Part shown: positions 24,621 to 36,536 of the stretch, in pieces
How positions within the stretch are numbered: the stretch's first letter is position 1
Layout: every line of letters begins with the position of its first letter
Assembly (NCBI GenBank): GCA_022478985.1
Contig: JAKSZP010004175.1
Coordinates: forward strand, 1-64,000
Direction: 5' to 3'
DNA length: 64,000 bases
Origin: Massospora cicadina
Taxonomy: Eukaryota > Entomophthoromycota > Entomophthoromycetes > Entomophthorales > Entomophthoraceae
Notes under the pieces: generated by a model
What the model was told of the DNA's origin: nothing
Databases searched by the model: none
The model's input: only the letters and a program-made list of their open reading frames with translations
Position numbers and translations under genes: made by a program

Positions 24621-24638
24621 ACCTCATCTGCTGCCTTT
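24621..24638. repeat. LINE A1 target-site duplication (partner 30708-30725)
   Basis: ACCTCATCTGCTGCCTTT occurs identically at both ends of LINE A1. Eighteen bases without mismatch marks target-primed insertion and a young element. Confidence 0.92.
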
Positions 24639-24689
24639 TTTTTAGTACTAGATGGTCCCAACCCGAGGGGGGGATTCATCAATGTTTAT

Positions 24690-27600
24690 TGAATTACGCC
24701 TGGGCTCCTAAGAGCCTGAGGCGAGGGAAGGGGAGGGAGGAGGCATCGAGAAAGGGAGGGGGTTTGCGCGCCAGAGCCGTGCTGCAGTGACAACTGAGCG
24801 GGGGAGGGTTGGCGACATAGTGCAGACCTTCAGGGCCATCTCAAAGTGTACCTGAAAGTGGGCGATCATGTGTGGAAGGGTCCACACCTGCTGGTCAAAG
24901 GCAGCACGAAGGAAGGAGTTATGGATGGTCCAGATGGCTGTGGCATAGGCGAGGACACGGAGGGGTTGGTGGCAACCAGGCAATGTCTACTCAAACATGA
25001 GGTCTTGCACAGGGTGTCCAGACCAGGGCTGAGCATGGAGGAGCGCGCGGGCCTTTGGCCAAAATGCGGTGATACCTGGACAGGTGAAAAAACGATGGAG
25101 GTGGGAGTCAATAGGCTCCACACAGCGTGGGCAGCTTCGGTGCTGGAAGGTAAGGCCAGTCCGGTCCCCTGTCCTGTATGAACAGTGGAGCACCCTCCAT
25201 AAGGTGTTGGACACCTTTGCTGACAGGATGGGATGATAGACGTCCTTCCACAATTCCTTAAGGTCAAATCTCACGGAGGGAGGGAGGAGCTAAAGGAGTC
25301 TTGGGCGGATGGGAGGACGATCTTGGGGGTTGAGGCGAGTTGTGACAACTTGTCCATTGTGCACAATTGCATGGCGACGGGGGCTGAGGCCAGGGCCTTC
25401 CCTTCTGTATGAGAAGGCATGGTGGATCCGCGCGCCTACTCGTTTCAGGGCAAGGAGAGCCTGGTTCCAGTAGGGGGATGAGGATAGTTTTAGGCGATGG
25501 CCTGGGTGGTTTGTGAGCCACTCCCCTAATGAGGTCAGAGATGCTCAAGGAAGACCCAGGGCTGCTGACACTGACTGGCGGAGGGCGGGCGCCCATTGGG
25601 GCATGGGGGTCGCGTCCCAGCAGACAATCGGCCATAGGAACTTCAGGAAGATTGTGGTGGCGTGGGATCGCGTGTCCAGAACCCCTAGGCCCCCTTCATT
25701 GCAGGGTCAGGAAATGGTTGAGAGGGCCATTGGTGGATGGTTTGAGCCCCAGATTCAACAGTGGAGGGGTACATTGAGCCGCGTATAAAAGGCATCTGTG
25801 AATGGGCAGACGTGCGTTAGGAACCAGACTATGGAGAGGAGGAACACATTGGCCATCAGAGCTCGACCCTGGGGGGTGATGTGCCACCGGTTCCAGCTGG
25901 CAATCCTGGAGTTAACTGCTGCGAGGAGCAAGTCCTCATTGTCTTTTAGCGCAACTCCTTGTTGGTTGGTGAGAACGCCCAGGTGACGGAAGGTACCACG
26001 CTCAGGTTCAATACCAAATGGTGGGGGGAAGGTGGGGGAGCCGACCTGTACAACTGTTGTCTTGGAGGTGTTGACCATGGCGTTGGACGCCTTGGTGTAC
26101 CTCTCAATAGTCACAGCAGCGAGGGCAACATCCCCAGGGCAGCCAAATGCAATGGCAGTGTCATCTGAAAATGCCATGGTGCGTGTGGGGGCTTTACCTG
26201 GGACCAGAATCCCTGTTAGCTTGTCCTGTAAGGAGGCCAAGAGGGGGTCAAGGGTGATGTTAAAAAGGATAGGGCTCAGGGGTCCCCTTGCCGGAGACCT
26301 TGTCCAACTGGTACTGCCACTGTAAAACCCATTGGCGACAGGACTCTGGTGTGGAGCTGGTCATAGAGCGCTGATATCCAGCGCCTAGCTGCGGGTGGGA
26401 GATGGAAGCGGGCCAGGGAAGCATCAATATACTTCCAGGCTACCCGATCATATGCTTCCTCCATATCCAGGAGAGCCACAAAGACATTCACCTTACGAGA
26501 GTTAGCAGTCAAAGTCATGTGAAGGTCATTATAGTTGTCCCATAACGACCTCCCGGAATAAAACCGTGCTGGGATGGGGAGAGGCGAGGTGACACCCATT
26601 TGGTGATGCGGTTGGCCAGAAGCTTCGTGAAGAGCTTGTGGTCTGTGTTGATCAACGCTATGTGGCGCTAGTTTGCCAGATTCTCACGGTCTGACTTCTT
26701 GTGAATGAGGGTCGTGATTGAGCCTCTGGAGTCAGGGAGGACCTCGCCATTCACCAAGAGTGCAGCGAAGAGGTCGCGGAGGGTTTTGGCTATCATTGCA
26801 GGTTCCAGAAGGTACACCTCGAAGGGTATTCCATCTGGGCCTGGAGCTTTAAGCCGTGGGGATTTCAGAAGGGTTTCCATCACCTCCTGGATGGAAATAG
26901 GCGCCAGTAGAGCCTCATCAGCCCGTGGGTTAATGGGCGGCTCTGGAGCCCGCCACAGGAAGTCTTGGATGTCCGATGGGTCCACCTGGGTGGCATGGAA
27001 GAGGCTTAGATAGAAGCGGTGTAGTTCCTGCGTGATTTCCTCCTTATCTGAAGTGGTTGTAGTGCCAATCTTTAGTGCAGTAATATCCTGCGCTGTTGAC
27101 AGAGCTTTCTGTTTCTAAAAGAAGAAGCGGGTGGGGCGTTCCCATTGAGCATAGTAACGAGATGTTGTAAAGTTTGCTGCCCGTTCCTCCTGCAGTGTGA
27201 GCTCCAAGCGGAGTGCTTCCTGCGCCGCTTCCCAGTCTTCCAACCATCTGGGAGAGGGCGAAGGCTGGCAGTTTCGCTCCAGATGTCTGATTCTGGCTTC
27301 CGCCCTTTTGACTCTGGCGCGAGCTGCAGTCATCTGGGCTTTGGCACAGTTGTAAGCAACGCGGGTGATGCCCTCCTTGGTCACCGCCCATCTAGCCTTG
27401 TGATCAAGAAGGTGGGGTGGGGGGAGGTGAGAGTCTCCCAGATGGTCATAGACAGCTTCTCCTTAGTGAAGGGGTTGTTGAGAAGAGCTGGGGCAACCCT
27501 AGGCCAGAACCTACGCGATGGTCTAAGTGTGGTGGTGAGGACAACGGTGAGTGACCTGTGATCACTCATATGGTTGTCACTAGAGATGGGAGAGGAGACG

Positions 27601-28236
27601 CGGCCAATTAGCAGGGGGCCAATCAGTGCCAAATCTATGCGTGACGCTGACTGGAAAGCTCCTCCATCATACTGGATCCTAGTCATGCAACCTAGGCCAG
27701 ACGCGGAGGGTGGAAGCGCATCTATAAAGCCACTCAGGCGAAGGAAATCTGAGAGGCGACTTGATCCAGGGCGTTCCTTTGCTGCAGGGGGTAAGAGTCA
27801 CGGACGCGACTTATGGTTGTGTTGAAATCTCCTAAGAGGACTGATTCCGTGGGAGATTGAGTTGGACGAGCTCTTCCAAGTGCCGATTTTGCTCCTGACC
27901 TGCATTAGGCAGGTGGATGCTTGCAGCGAAGAAGGAGAAGTCAGGAGTGGTGAGTTTGGTCAGTATGAGGTGGCCACCTAGATATTGTGAAAAAGAATGT
28001 GTTTTAACCCGGGGATTCAAAACAATAAGGGCGGCATGGTTTGTCCAGAAGGAGTTGCCTCCAAACTGTTCATTCCATGCAGATTGTTCGTGATGGAGGA
28101 TATGGGGCTCCTGGACAGCAGCGATGTCAATTTGTGCTGACCTGAAGTTTCAGAGGAGGCGGGCTCTCCGCTTAAAGTCCCGCAACCCATTTGCGTTGAT
28201 GGATTGCAGGGCCAGGGTGCTGCCATGGGGACTCAT
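24690..28236 (-). pseudogene. LINE A1 ORF2: endonuclease, reverse transcriptase, zinc finger
   Basis: The ATG at 28236 gives MSPHGSTLALQSINANGLRD, the start of an APE-type endonuclease; AAVQEPHI follows, then LLGDFNTT further on. An early TGA (28163-28161 region) stands where LINE A2 has CGG/Arg. The RT has APGPDGIPFEVYL, FVALLDMEEAYDRVAWKYI (motif A), GLRQGDP and AFSDDTAIAF (motif C), all with catalytic Asp kept. The C-terminus (25274 leftwards) holds CPRCVEPIDSHLHRFFTC, a C-x2-C-x8-H-x4-C finger of the zf-RVT type. Frame changes occur near 26650, 27100 and 27600. Confidence 0.85.
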
Positions 28237-30582
28237 AGCTGTTCCCCTCCATGTCCTGGGGGGTTGTCAGCGCTTAAGCCTGCTGCTGTGAGGCAGCTAG
28301 TTTTGAGTCCTTTATCTTGACTATTAGCTGCAATCCGTGAGGAGCGTCGAGGGTTCTGAGGGGAAGGAGAGGGTGGGGGGCGGAGGACCCAGTAAGCCAG
28401 CTTAGGATGCTGCCCCCGCTCCGTTGCAGGGGAAGGACCTGAGGGTGCTCAATGGTGACCTCCGCGGTGTCCCCATTTGATGAGTCTGAGTCCATATTCA
28501 CTTCCTCCAACACTGCAAAGGATCCGCGCGAAATGGACTGTGGGGTTGGGGTAGGACTCTTTGAGGTGGCACTTCTCACCGCAGGCCGCGGGTTGCCAGT
28601 CCATGCTGGTGGGCATAGCTCCATTGGGAGCTGAGGGTTGATGCAATAAATCGCTGGTGGAGGTTGGTGGGGGTGCCGCGGCGCCCTGAGTGGGGGCGGC
28701 TGATGAGGGGCACCCTGTGGTAGATGCCTTGCGCTTGGTGAGAGAGGGAGTTGACTCTGGGGGATTGGAGGGGGTGCCCACTGGAAGGGGGCATGAGCGC
28801 GAAGGTATCCCATACCAATAGTGGGGTTAGCTGTTTCCAACTGCTAGGCGTAAGGCCTCAGGGGACAGGTCTTGAATGGGAACCCATTGTGTGGGTTATG
28901 GAATTGCTGCTGCGGCCACGTGGGATCGTTTTTGGCCTGGTTTAGGCCCCTGGGTGGTGGCTAAGAGGGCTTGTTTTCGAGCTGTGCAGCCACTATACAA
29001 GTGTCCAAGGGCGTTACACCATGAACACCGGGGGAGCGCCTGATCAGGGTCGACAAAAAGATCTCAGAGAATGCCCCAACTACCGCCACACGAGGAATAA
29101 CCTCAATGTTGCGGGATACAGTGGGGGAGGGGATGAACGACGCCCTAGCAGTGCGAGCTCTTTGAGTGGGAGCATAGTAAGAGGGGACGCTAAAGTCCAC
29201 TGAAAAAACAGACCCAAACTCCATTCAACCACGATGGAGCGCCAGTTTAAGAGACTCAGGATCAACAGTCGTTGGTAGGTTGGAAAAAGTAACCCATGAA
29301 ATTTTCTCCAGGTGAGAGCGTGTGCGGGAGATGCGAAGAGATCCACGTGGAATAATGACCTGGAGGGTGGCAGCATGGTCAGCAAGGGCAGCTTCAGTGA
29401 AGCCCACATCGATGTAGTGGCCCTCCACTGATTCATGGATGGTGGTGTTAATAGGGAATGTCTCCGCAATCGCTGCAAAGTATGAGAAGTAATCCTCTGT
29501 ATAGAATTCAACAGGGTTATGCCCATAATAAAGGCGAATTGCGTGGGAGAGGGTTGAGAGAGGTAGAGCTTTTTGTGTCTAGTTTCAGCCCAACTCTTCT
29601 TAACATCAGCAATAAATGCCACTTCACGGGGATCAGCTTTGGGTAGCGTTGGTGCCAGAGGTTTTTGCCACGCCCCAGTGGCTCCTTTGGTACGTTTGTG
29701 TTTTCTTTAGGCTGCAATCGCAGGTTGAGTGTGAGCTGGTGGTTTGAACAAGTTTGTGGAGTTCCCTTGTTGCTGGAATGTTACAGCAGTTGCTGGCGTC
29801 ATATTAAATTGAGGGGCGGATTGTTGGGCCTCGCTAAATTGGGGAGGCCCATCCAAATTGGAATTAACTCCAGCCAATTGGGAGGAGGGCGATGTTTCAT
29901 CACCATCCCAATCTATTTGGGTAAATTCAGCCTGAGTATTTGCTGTGATTTCGTGGGCAAAACTCACTGGCTGATTGGTGAATTGGTCGTTTTCAGCATA
30001 TGGAGATAAAGTGCCGACTTGAGAAGTGCCGATTATGGGGTTTAAATGGGACGGGTGAGATTGGAACTGGTGTGAAGTTCCAAAATCTGAACCATTTTGA
30101 ATCCTCATTGGGAAGAGTAGATTGTCCCAATTTGGTGCTTAGTGAACCAGAATGTGCGGCTAATCCAACCTTACATATGAGGGTTTGGGGGCCAGGTAGC
30201 TGGGTATCGCCCTCATGGAGGGAGCCAGAAACACGGCGTCAGCAATAATAGATGGGGCTGAATTAGCTGACATAATGGGGGAGGTGAATGCCTGGATGGG
30301 CTGAGTCGCATTCAACTGAGCAGGCGCCATTAAAACAGTGTGGGTGATGGCCTCCTTGGTTGGAGGGGGCCCAGCGGGTTGGTAGAGGCAGCGCACACAG
30401 AGCTGTTAGGCGTGCAGGTTTCAGAAGTGCGATCAGGTGAACTGGCGCTAGTTGAAGTAGCTCCAGGTTGGGGGTGGTGCCTGCTTTCATGGCTGCTGCT
30501 TGAGAGCGGGTGATTCTGGTTGACCCTGAGGTGGGTAACCGAGGGTTGCTTCATTTGGGGGTGGTGCTGGCTCATTTAGCAT
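28234..30582 (-). pseudogene. LINE A1 ORF1: RNA-binding gag-like protein
   Basis: A plausible start is the ATG at 30582 (MLNEPAPPPNEATLGYPPQG). The N-terminal third is Pro/Gln/Ser/Thr-rich. A central domain includes IRLYYGHNPVEFY, then EGHYIDVGFTEAALADHAAT and ISWVTFSNLP, which may be an RRM-like fold. Next come FVDPDQALPRCSWCNALGHL and the rest of a C-x2-C-x4-H-x4-C knuckle (about 29030-28970). A Pro-rich tail ends SGGSILSWLTGSS. The reading frame that ends in GGEQL-stop meets the ORF2 ATG as CTATGA. Frameshifts are present. Confidence 0.75.
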
Positions 30583-30725
30583 AGCCTGCGGGTTCTTTTG
30601 CGGGGTTTCCCGCCATATTTGCTAATAGTTTTCTTAAATCTCTTTAGTGGAGCTAAATTTCAGGCTGAATTGATTTTCGAAAAGTGATGCTTATCAGAAA
30701 GAGAGCTACCTCATCTGCTGCCTTT

Positions 30726-31640
30726 AAATGCCTAATAGGAAGAAGGCAAATGGGCGGAGGTTTTAGGTATCATCTTTGTGCAACACATCAAATGAACAAG
30801 TCAATTTGAAATCTTTTTTTACAAAAATCACATTATACTTAACAAAAAAATACTTGGTCCTTCTCTTCCTTTGTTAACTTAGATAAGATTTCTTACAGTA
30901 CTAAAGAGCAAACAGATAGATTGGTATCTCCAGTAAGGTCCAGTTCCTCTAAAGCATAAAGCTATTAATATTCTCTACTTCCTTACTAGGAGAATATCAA
31001 TGAAAGCATCAACCTGGTGTCGCTTTATTTTAAAAGGTGCGATATAGATTGTTTAGTAAAACTTTAATCTCGCCATATTAATGAAGGATAATCCCTGGCG
31101 CAGTAGCAGGTTCAAGATTAGAGTGTCAAAACAGCCGAATATCTTGCCATATAATCCTTGGGGTTTTTATATATAATTTCTGTCCTCACAATTATTTAAT
31201 GGCTCTCAGGAATTGATATTTTAACAACTAGCCCTCAACAGAGTGCACTCAGTTTCCATAACTTGAGTAGGCAACTAATGAGCGTGGCCACAAATCCATT
31301 AATACATTATTGGTACTATTTCACCATTCTAAGCGAAATTAACAGCTTTCTTCTTATTAGGCTCTGAGCTCACATACTTTCTAATTGTAGTACAGCATTA
31401 AATGTTGTTATTTTTAGCACTAGGTGGTCCCAATCTAAAAGGGGATACACCAATTTGTGGAATATGTTTCCCTAATATCTCAAAATGTTTTATTTAGAGT
31501 CAGCCTTAACTCCATAAGGTCTCATAAAAGAAGTTCAAACGAAAAATTCTTACCTTGACTTGGTAACGCTATAGAGATTCTGATAAAAGATAGAAAACTG
31601 AAGCTCAGCGGTAGCATACTCTATGCGCCTAATGAGATGA
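30726..31640 (-). pseudogene. Gypsy D pol remnant between protease and RT
   Basis: The first bases continue the RT start of Gypsy D. The rest has no recognisable motif, apart from the LINE-A tail at 31411-31456. Confidence 0.4.
31411..31456 (-). mobile_element. Short 5'-truncated LINE-A 3' end
   Basis: TTTTTAGCACTAGGTGGTCC and the following CCAATCTAAAAGGGGATACA match the 3' ends of LINE A1 and A2 in the same orientation. Similarity stops after CACCAAT, so only about 45 bases were inserted. A target duplication could not be settled. Confidence 0.65.
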
Positions 31641-31850
31641 TCATCTGGGGTCCTGCAGTACCATACCTTTGTAATGGTTCATAACCGGCGCCAGACCAAG
31701 CTTTTTCACTAATTTAGTGGACATTTTATTAATTGGTGATCCGCTGTTCAAGATTGCTCTTATTTTATTATTAATAACAGTTTTGTCTATATACATACAT
31801 TCAGCCACATATGCATCAACCGTGTTAACTGTGATAAAAATCTGGGACAC
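31641..31850 (-). pseudogene. Gypsy D retropepsin-like protease
   Basis: IRAILNSGSPINKMSTKLVK is a retropepsin active site, with Asp changed to Asn (31748-31746). It is preceded by CMYIDKTVINNK, a beta-strand-rich lead. KKLGLAPVMNHYKG follows, as in Gypsy proteases, and the open frame ends at 31641. Confidence 0.65.
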
Positions 31851-32927
31851 CTGCTTGCCCCAAATAGTGTTTTAGGTCAGCACTTAAATGAGGTCTTTTT
31901 TTAATAGTACCCAAAGATGGCTGCCTGAACTACATCCAACTTAAAAAATATAACCTTAGGTGACAGGGAGATTAGGTTGTTCTAGTTGTTAAACATACAA
32001 ATTCACCAATTTAGATGGCAATAACTCATCTTTGCATTTGTTTACTAAACAGGTGATAAAAGTCACCACATCATCAGCTGTCTCTTGGTGTAAAGCTGAA
32101 GGTGGGGCGTCCTTGTTGGACAAAGAATTAATGGAACGTGGTTCCATTGATTTTATCTTACTGGGGATTTTTAGAGAAGTGGCGGAAGTGGAAAATCCTC
32201 ATTCTACTCCTCTTGCACTTTTCCAAATTATTACTTCTTCTAAGGGCTCAAAGAATTAACCTTAAGATTTATAAAAACTAGTGAACTATAACATAATGCC
32301 CTGATTTTTACAAAAATAATTAGTAACCTGAGCAATATTAGGCCTAGGAAAATGGGGCCTGAAGCTTGAACTGCTTGTATTTTTAAATGAATGGCCTTAC
32401 TATAATGGCTCAGAGATCTTAATGACTTGTGTTAGACGCCTCAAAAGAGACGCCACAGTGACAGAGATAATCTAACATATATGTAATTGTTGAAACCGGC
32501 GCTTAGGCGTCAGATTTCAAAGAAACAAGTAATCCAAGTTTAAATTAATAAGGCATTAATTGAGGACAGCTACCTTATTAAACAACTATAAAAAGGACAC
32601 TTCTAGGTAAAAAGTATCTTTAACGTAAAATAGGAGAATACAATGCATATTGGGTACTTCCAAAGGCTCAACTGCTTGCTCTGAAAATCTTAATCAGCTA
32701 GGTTTCCTCTAGAAATGTAAAAAGATCTATTACCCTTAAAATTCCTCCAAGATATGCCCTTCTACTAGCGTTTTTATTGGTTCATTTCATGTATACAAAG
32801 CAGAGCTCCAAAGTGGTAGGCATGTGACTAGAAATTAAAATTAGACTAATTGGTCATATCTCTAGGGCTTAGCAAATTTTTATTGTAGGCACCATCAACC
32901 AATTGCATTAGAGGCTCTAGCACAATT
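31851..32927 (-). pseudogene. Gypsy D gag remnant
   Basis: By position (upstream of the protease on the minus strand) this should be the C-terminal part of gag. No zinc knuckle was found. An open plus-strand stretch at 32032-32259 is probably fortuitous. Confidence 0.35.
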
Positions 32928-32943
32928 TGATTTAAATAGTCTT
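32928..32943. repeat. LINE A2 target-site duplication (partner 38917-38932)
   Basis: TGATTTAAATAGTCTT on the left and TGATTAAAATAGTCTT on the right differ at one of 16 bases. Confidence 0.85.
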
Positions 32944-32999
32944 TTTTTAGAACTAGGTGGTCCCAACCTAAAGGGGGTTACACCAATCTTTATTTAATC

Positions 33000-35900
33000 A
33001 CGCCTGAGCTCCTAAGAGCTTGAGGTAAAGGCAGGGGTAAGCGGAGGTGTCAAGAAAGGGTGGGGGAAAACTTTGCCAGAGCCAGGTGTCCACTTGAACT
33101 GACCTATTGGCCCATGGAGACATGGTAAATACTCTCAGAGACATCTCAAAATGAAAACTGAAAGTGAGTGATCATATGGGGCATTGTCCACAGAGTGGAG
33201 TCAAAAGCGGCGCAAAGATATGAATTATGAATAGTCCATATCACTGCACCAAATGCCAGGACCCTTAATGATTGGGAGCAATTGGGGAGTGAGAGTTTGA
33301 ACATGAAGTCCTGAACTGGGTGCGCTACCCAGGGTTCTGCTCGCAGGAGTTCATGGACCTTGCTCCAGAAAGGGGCTATGAGGAGGCAAGTAAAGAAGCG
33401 GTGGAGGTGGGTGTCTGTCAGCTCTGCACATCGTGGGCAACCCTTGTGCTGGAAGCTGGGACCAGTTCGATCCCCTGTCCTGTATGAGAAGTGTAGAACA
33501 CGCCACAGTGTATTTGTCACTTTTGCTGAGAGAACAGGATGGGTAACTTCCTTCCAGAGCTCCTTGAGATCACATTCCACAGCGGGGGTAAAAGTTTTAG
33601 GAGACGAGGCCGCATAGGGGGTCTGTCCAAAGGGTTGAGATGGGGGATAACAATCATCCCATTGTGGACCAGGGCGTGATGCTGGGGGCTGATCCCAGGG
33701 CGACACCTTTTATAAGAGAAGGCGTGGTACACCCATACTACTGCTCTCTTAAGTGCAAGGAGAGCTTGATTCCAGTAAAAACTTGATGAAGGTTTGAGGC
33801 GGTGGCCTGGATGGTTTGTTAGCCACTCTCCCACAGCTGTAGGTGAGGTTCGTGGAAGCCCTAGAGAGGCTGCTAAACCCTGGCGTAAGGCTGGAGCCCA
33901 TTGCAACATTGGAGCCATATCCCAGCAAATGATGGGCTTAAGGAACCCCATCAGGATTGAATTAGCATGAGACCTAGTGTCCAAAAGACCTAGGCCCCCT
34001 TACTGCGGGGTTGGGATATTGTGGTCAGAGCTGTGGGTGGGTGGTTGGATCCCCATATCCAACAGCGAAGTATTACATTCAACCTCGTTTAGAAACTGTC
34101 CGTAAAGGGGCAGACATGAGCAAGAAACCATAGCTTTGATAGAAGAAAAACATTCGCCATCAGGGCGCGTCCCTGGGGTGATACGCCGGCAGCTCCAGAT
34201 AGCTACACGAGAGTTTATTACATTAAGCAAGCGGTCCTCATTATCCTTGATGCAACCCCTTGTGGTGTGGTGAGGACAACTAGATGCCGAAAGGTGTCCC
34301 AGGTAGGTTCCAAACCAAAAGGCGGAGGAAAAGATGGGGTACCAACTTGCACTATAACGGTTTTATAAGTATTAACTCTTGCATTGGACGCCTTGGAGTA
34401 GCAATCCAGGGCCTCCATGGCCAGGTCTAGGTCCTTCTTACATCCAACTGCCACTGCTGTATCATCAGCAAAGGCTATGGTGCGGGTGGGGGTTTCCCAG
34501 GAGCCTGAATACCCACCAGTCGTTCCTGGAGTAGGGCCAGAAGAGGATCCAAAGCTATGTTGAACAAGATTGGCTCAATGGATCCCCTTGTTGGAGACAC
34601 TGTTCAAACATAACCGCTGCTGTATAGCCTGTTGGGGACAGTACCTTAGTGTGAAGCTGGGCGTAAAAAAAGCTGATAGCCATTTCCTAGCTTGAGGTGG
34701 TATGTGGAGGCGGGTTAGGGAGGCGTCCAGATACTTCCAATTTACTCGATCATATGCTTTTTCCATATCCAGAAGCGCCACAAAACCATGGGTTTGAGAT
34801 GAGTTACCTGACAAGGTTTCCAAAAGCTCATTGTAATTGTTCCAAAGCGACCTCCCTGGGATAAAGCAATGTTGAGCTGGGTTGAGGCGTGGTGCTTCCC
34901 ACTTAGTCATGCGGTTTGCTAGAAGCTTAGTAAATAGTTTGTGGTCCATGTTCAATAGTGATATTGGTCGCCAGTTTGCAAGGTCCTCTAATCTTGCTTT
35001 CTTATGGATAAGGGTCATAATTGATCCTCTCGAGTCAGGAAGTACTCCCCCTTCTGCCAAGAGGGTCAAGAAGAGGGGCTGGAGGGACTTTGTAACTGTG
35101 ACGGGATCCACTAGATACACCTCAAATGGGATACCATCTGGGCCTGGGGCCTTCAGATGTGGGCTGTGGAGTAGAATGTCCATTACTTCTTGCTGTGTAA
35201 TTGGTGCAAGAAGCTCTTCATCTGCCAAGAAATTAACCATTGGTTCCGGAGCCCCTTCAATGAATTCATGAACATCTGCTGGGCTTACCCAGGAAGCCTT
35301 GAAGAGGGCTGAATAGTAACGGTGGATCTTGTTGTTGATCTCCTCCTTATTTGTGGTGACAGTGGTCCCCACCCTCAGGGTTGCAATCTCCTGATCCTTT
35401 AGCGGGCTTTCTGCTTCTGGTAAAATAAACAGGTGGGCCGTTCCCACTGGGTGTAGTAACGTGACGAGGTGAAGTTTGCTGCACGTTCTTATTGCTTAGT
35501 AAGTTCCTGCTGGTATGTCTCGTGGGCAATTACCAAGCCTTTAACCATTGAGAGGAAGGCACTGGGTGACAATCCTTTCAAGGTGTCTTATTCTAGCTTC
35601 AGCACGTCTGACTTTAGCCTGGGCCGGTGTCATTCGAGCCTTAGCACAATTTTAGGCTACCTTTAGGATCCTTGCTTTTGTATCAGCCCATTTTCTTGTA
35701 AAGTTCGCAAATGAGGTGAGGCCAGGTGATCTGGCTCACAAATGGCTGCATTTATCTTCTCTCTTGCAAACTGGTTGTTAAAGAGCCCTATAGCAATCCT
35801 TGGCCAAAATCTTCTTGATGGTCTGAGGATTGTTGTCAGGATCACCGTGAGGGATCTGTGATCACTTATAGTGTTATCTCGGGTTATGGGAGAGGACACT

Positions 35901-36536
35901 CGACCAACCAGCAATGGGCCCACTTGGACCATATCAATCTGTGAAGCTGATGTGAATCTCCGACCTAAACCTTGGATCTGAGACATACAGCCAAGTCCAG
36001 ATGCTGAGGGGGAGGGCATCCATGAAACCAATTGACCTGAGGAAATTTTGAAGCTGAGCTGTACCTCGTCTGTCTTGTGTGGCAGGAGAAAAGGTATCAC
36101 GCACCTGACTTAATATTGTGTTGAAATCCCCCATCAGCACTGTATTGTCTGAGAGTTGTAGTAGAGCAAGTTTTTCCAAAAAAGGTCCTGCTCTTGACCT
36201 GCATTTGGAAGTTATATGCTTGTAACAAAAGAAGGAGAACTAAGGGGTTGATAATTCAGCCAATATAGGGCGATCATCAAGGGTGTTTCAAAAATTGGTG
36301 GGTTTTCACCCGGGGGTTGAGGATAATAAGGGCCACATAGTGTGTCCAACAGGAGTTACCTCCAAATTGGTCATTCCATGCTACAAAATCAGAGGGGGGA
36401 CATGGGGCTCCTGGATGGCTGTAATATCTATGTGAGTCGACCTGAAGTTGCGGAGGAGGCAGGCTCTCCGCTTGTAATCCTGCAGCCCATTAGAGTTAAT
36501 GGACTGCAGGGTCAGGGTGCCCCTTTGGGGCCTCAT
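33000..36536 (-). pseudogene. LINE A2 ORF2: endonuclease, reverse transcriptase, zinc finger
   Basis: It starts at the ATG 36536 with MRPQRGTLTLQSINSNGLQD, followed by TAIQEPHVPP and VLMGDFNTIL, all endonuclease motifs. The RT segment (35447-34575) is open for 290 codons: APGPDGIPFEVYL, IPGRSLWNNYNEL and FVALLDMEKAYDRVNWKYLD (motif A, Asp kept). AFADDTAVAVG (motif C) follows in the next frame. The C-terminal finger CPRCAELTDTHLHRFFTC lies at about 33448-33395. Several frame changes make it inactive. Confidence 0.85.

Larger units (their letters stand above)
24639..30707 (-). mobile_element. LINE A1: near-full-length APE-type non-LTR retrotransposon
   Basis: A 6.07 kb insertion has an 18-base perfect target duplication. 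On the minus strand it carries a GC-rich two-ORF structure (ORF1 with CCHC knuckle; ORF2 with endonuclease, RT and C-terminal zinc finger) and ends ...CCATCTAGTACTAAAAAAAA. The base composition is far richer in G+C than the surrounding Gypsy D. Stops and frameshifts are few, mostly single-base, but enough to make it non-autonomous. Confidence 0.92.

Noticed and set aside
24846..25181. Plus-strand open frames opposite the LINE A1 ORF2 C-terminus (also 25513-25788, 26032-26325, 27145-27561)
   Set aside because: They are antisense shadows of GC-rich ORF2 coding sequence, where stop codons are rare in other frames.
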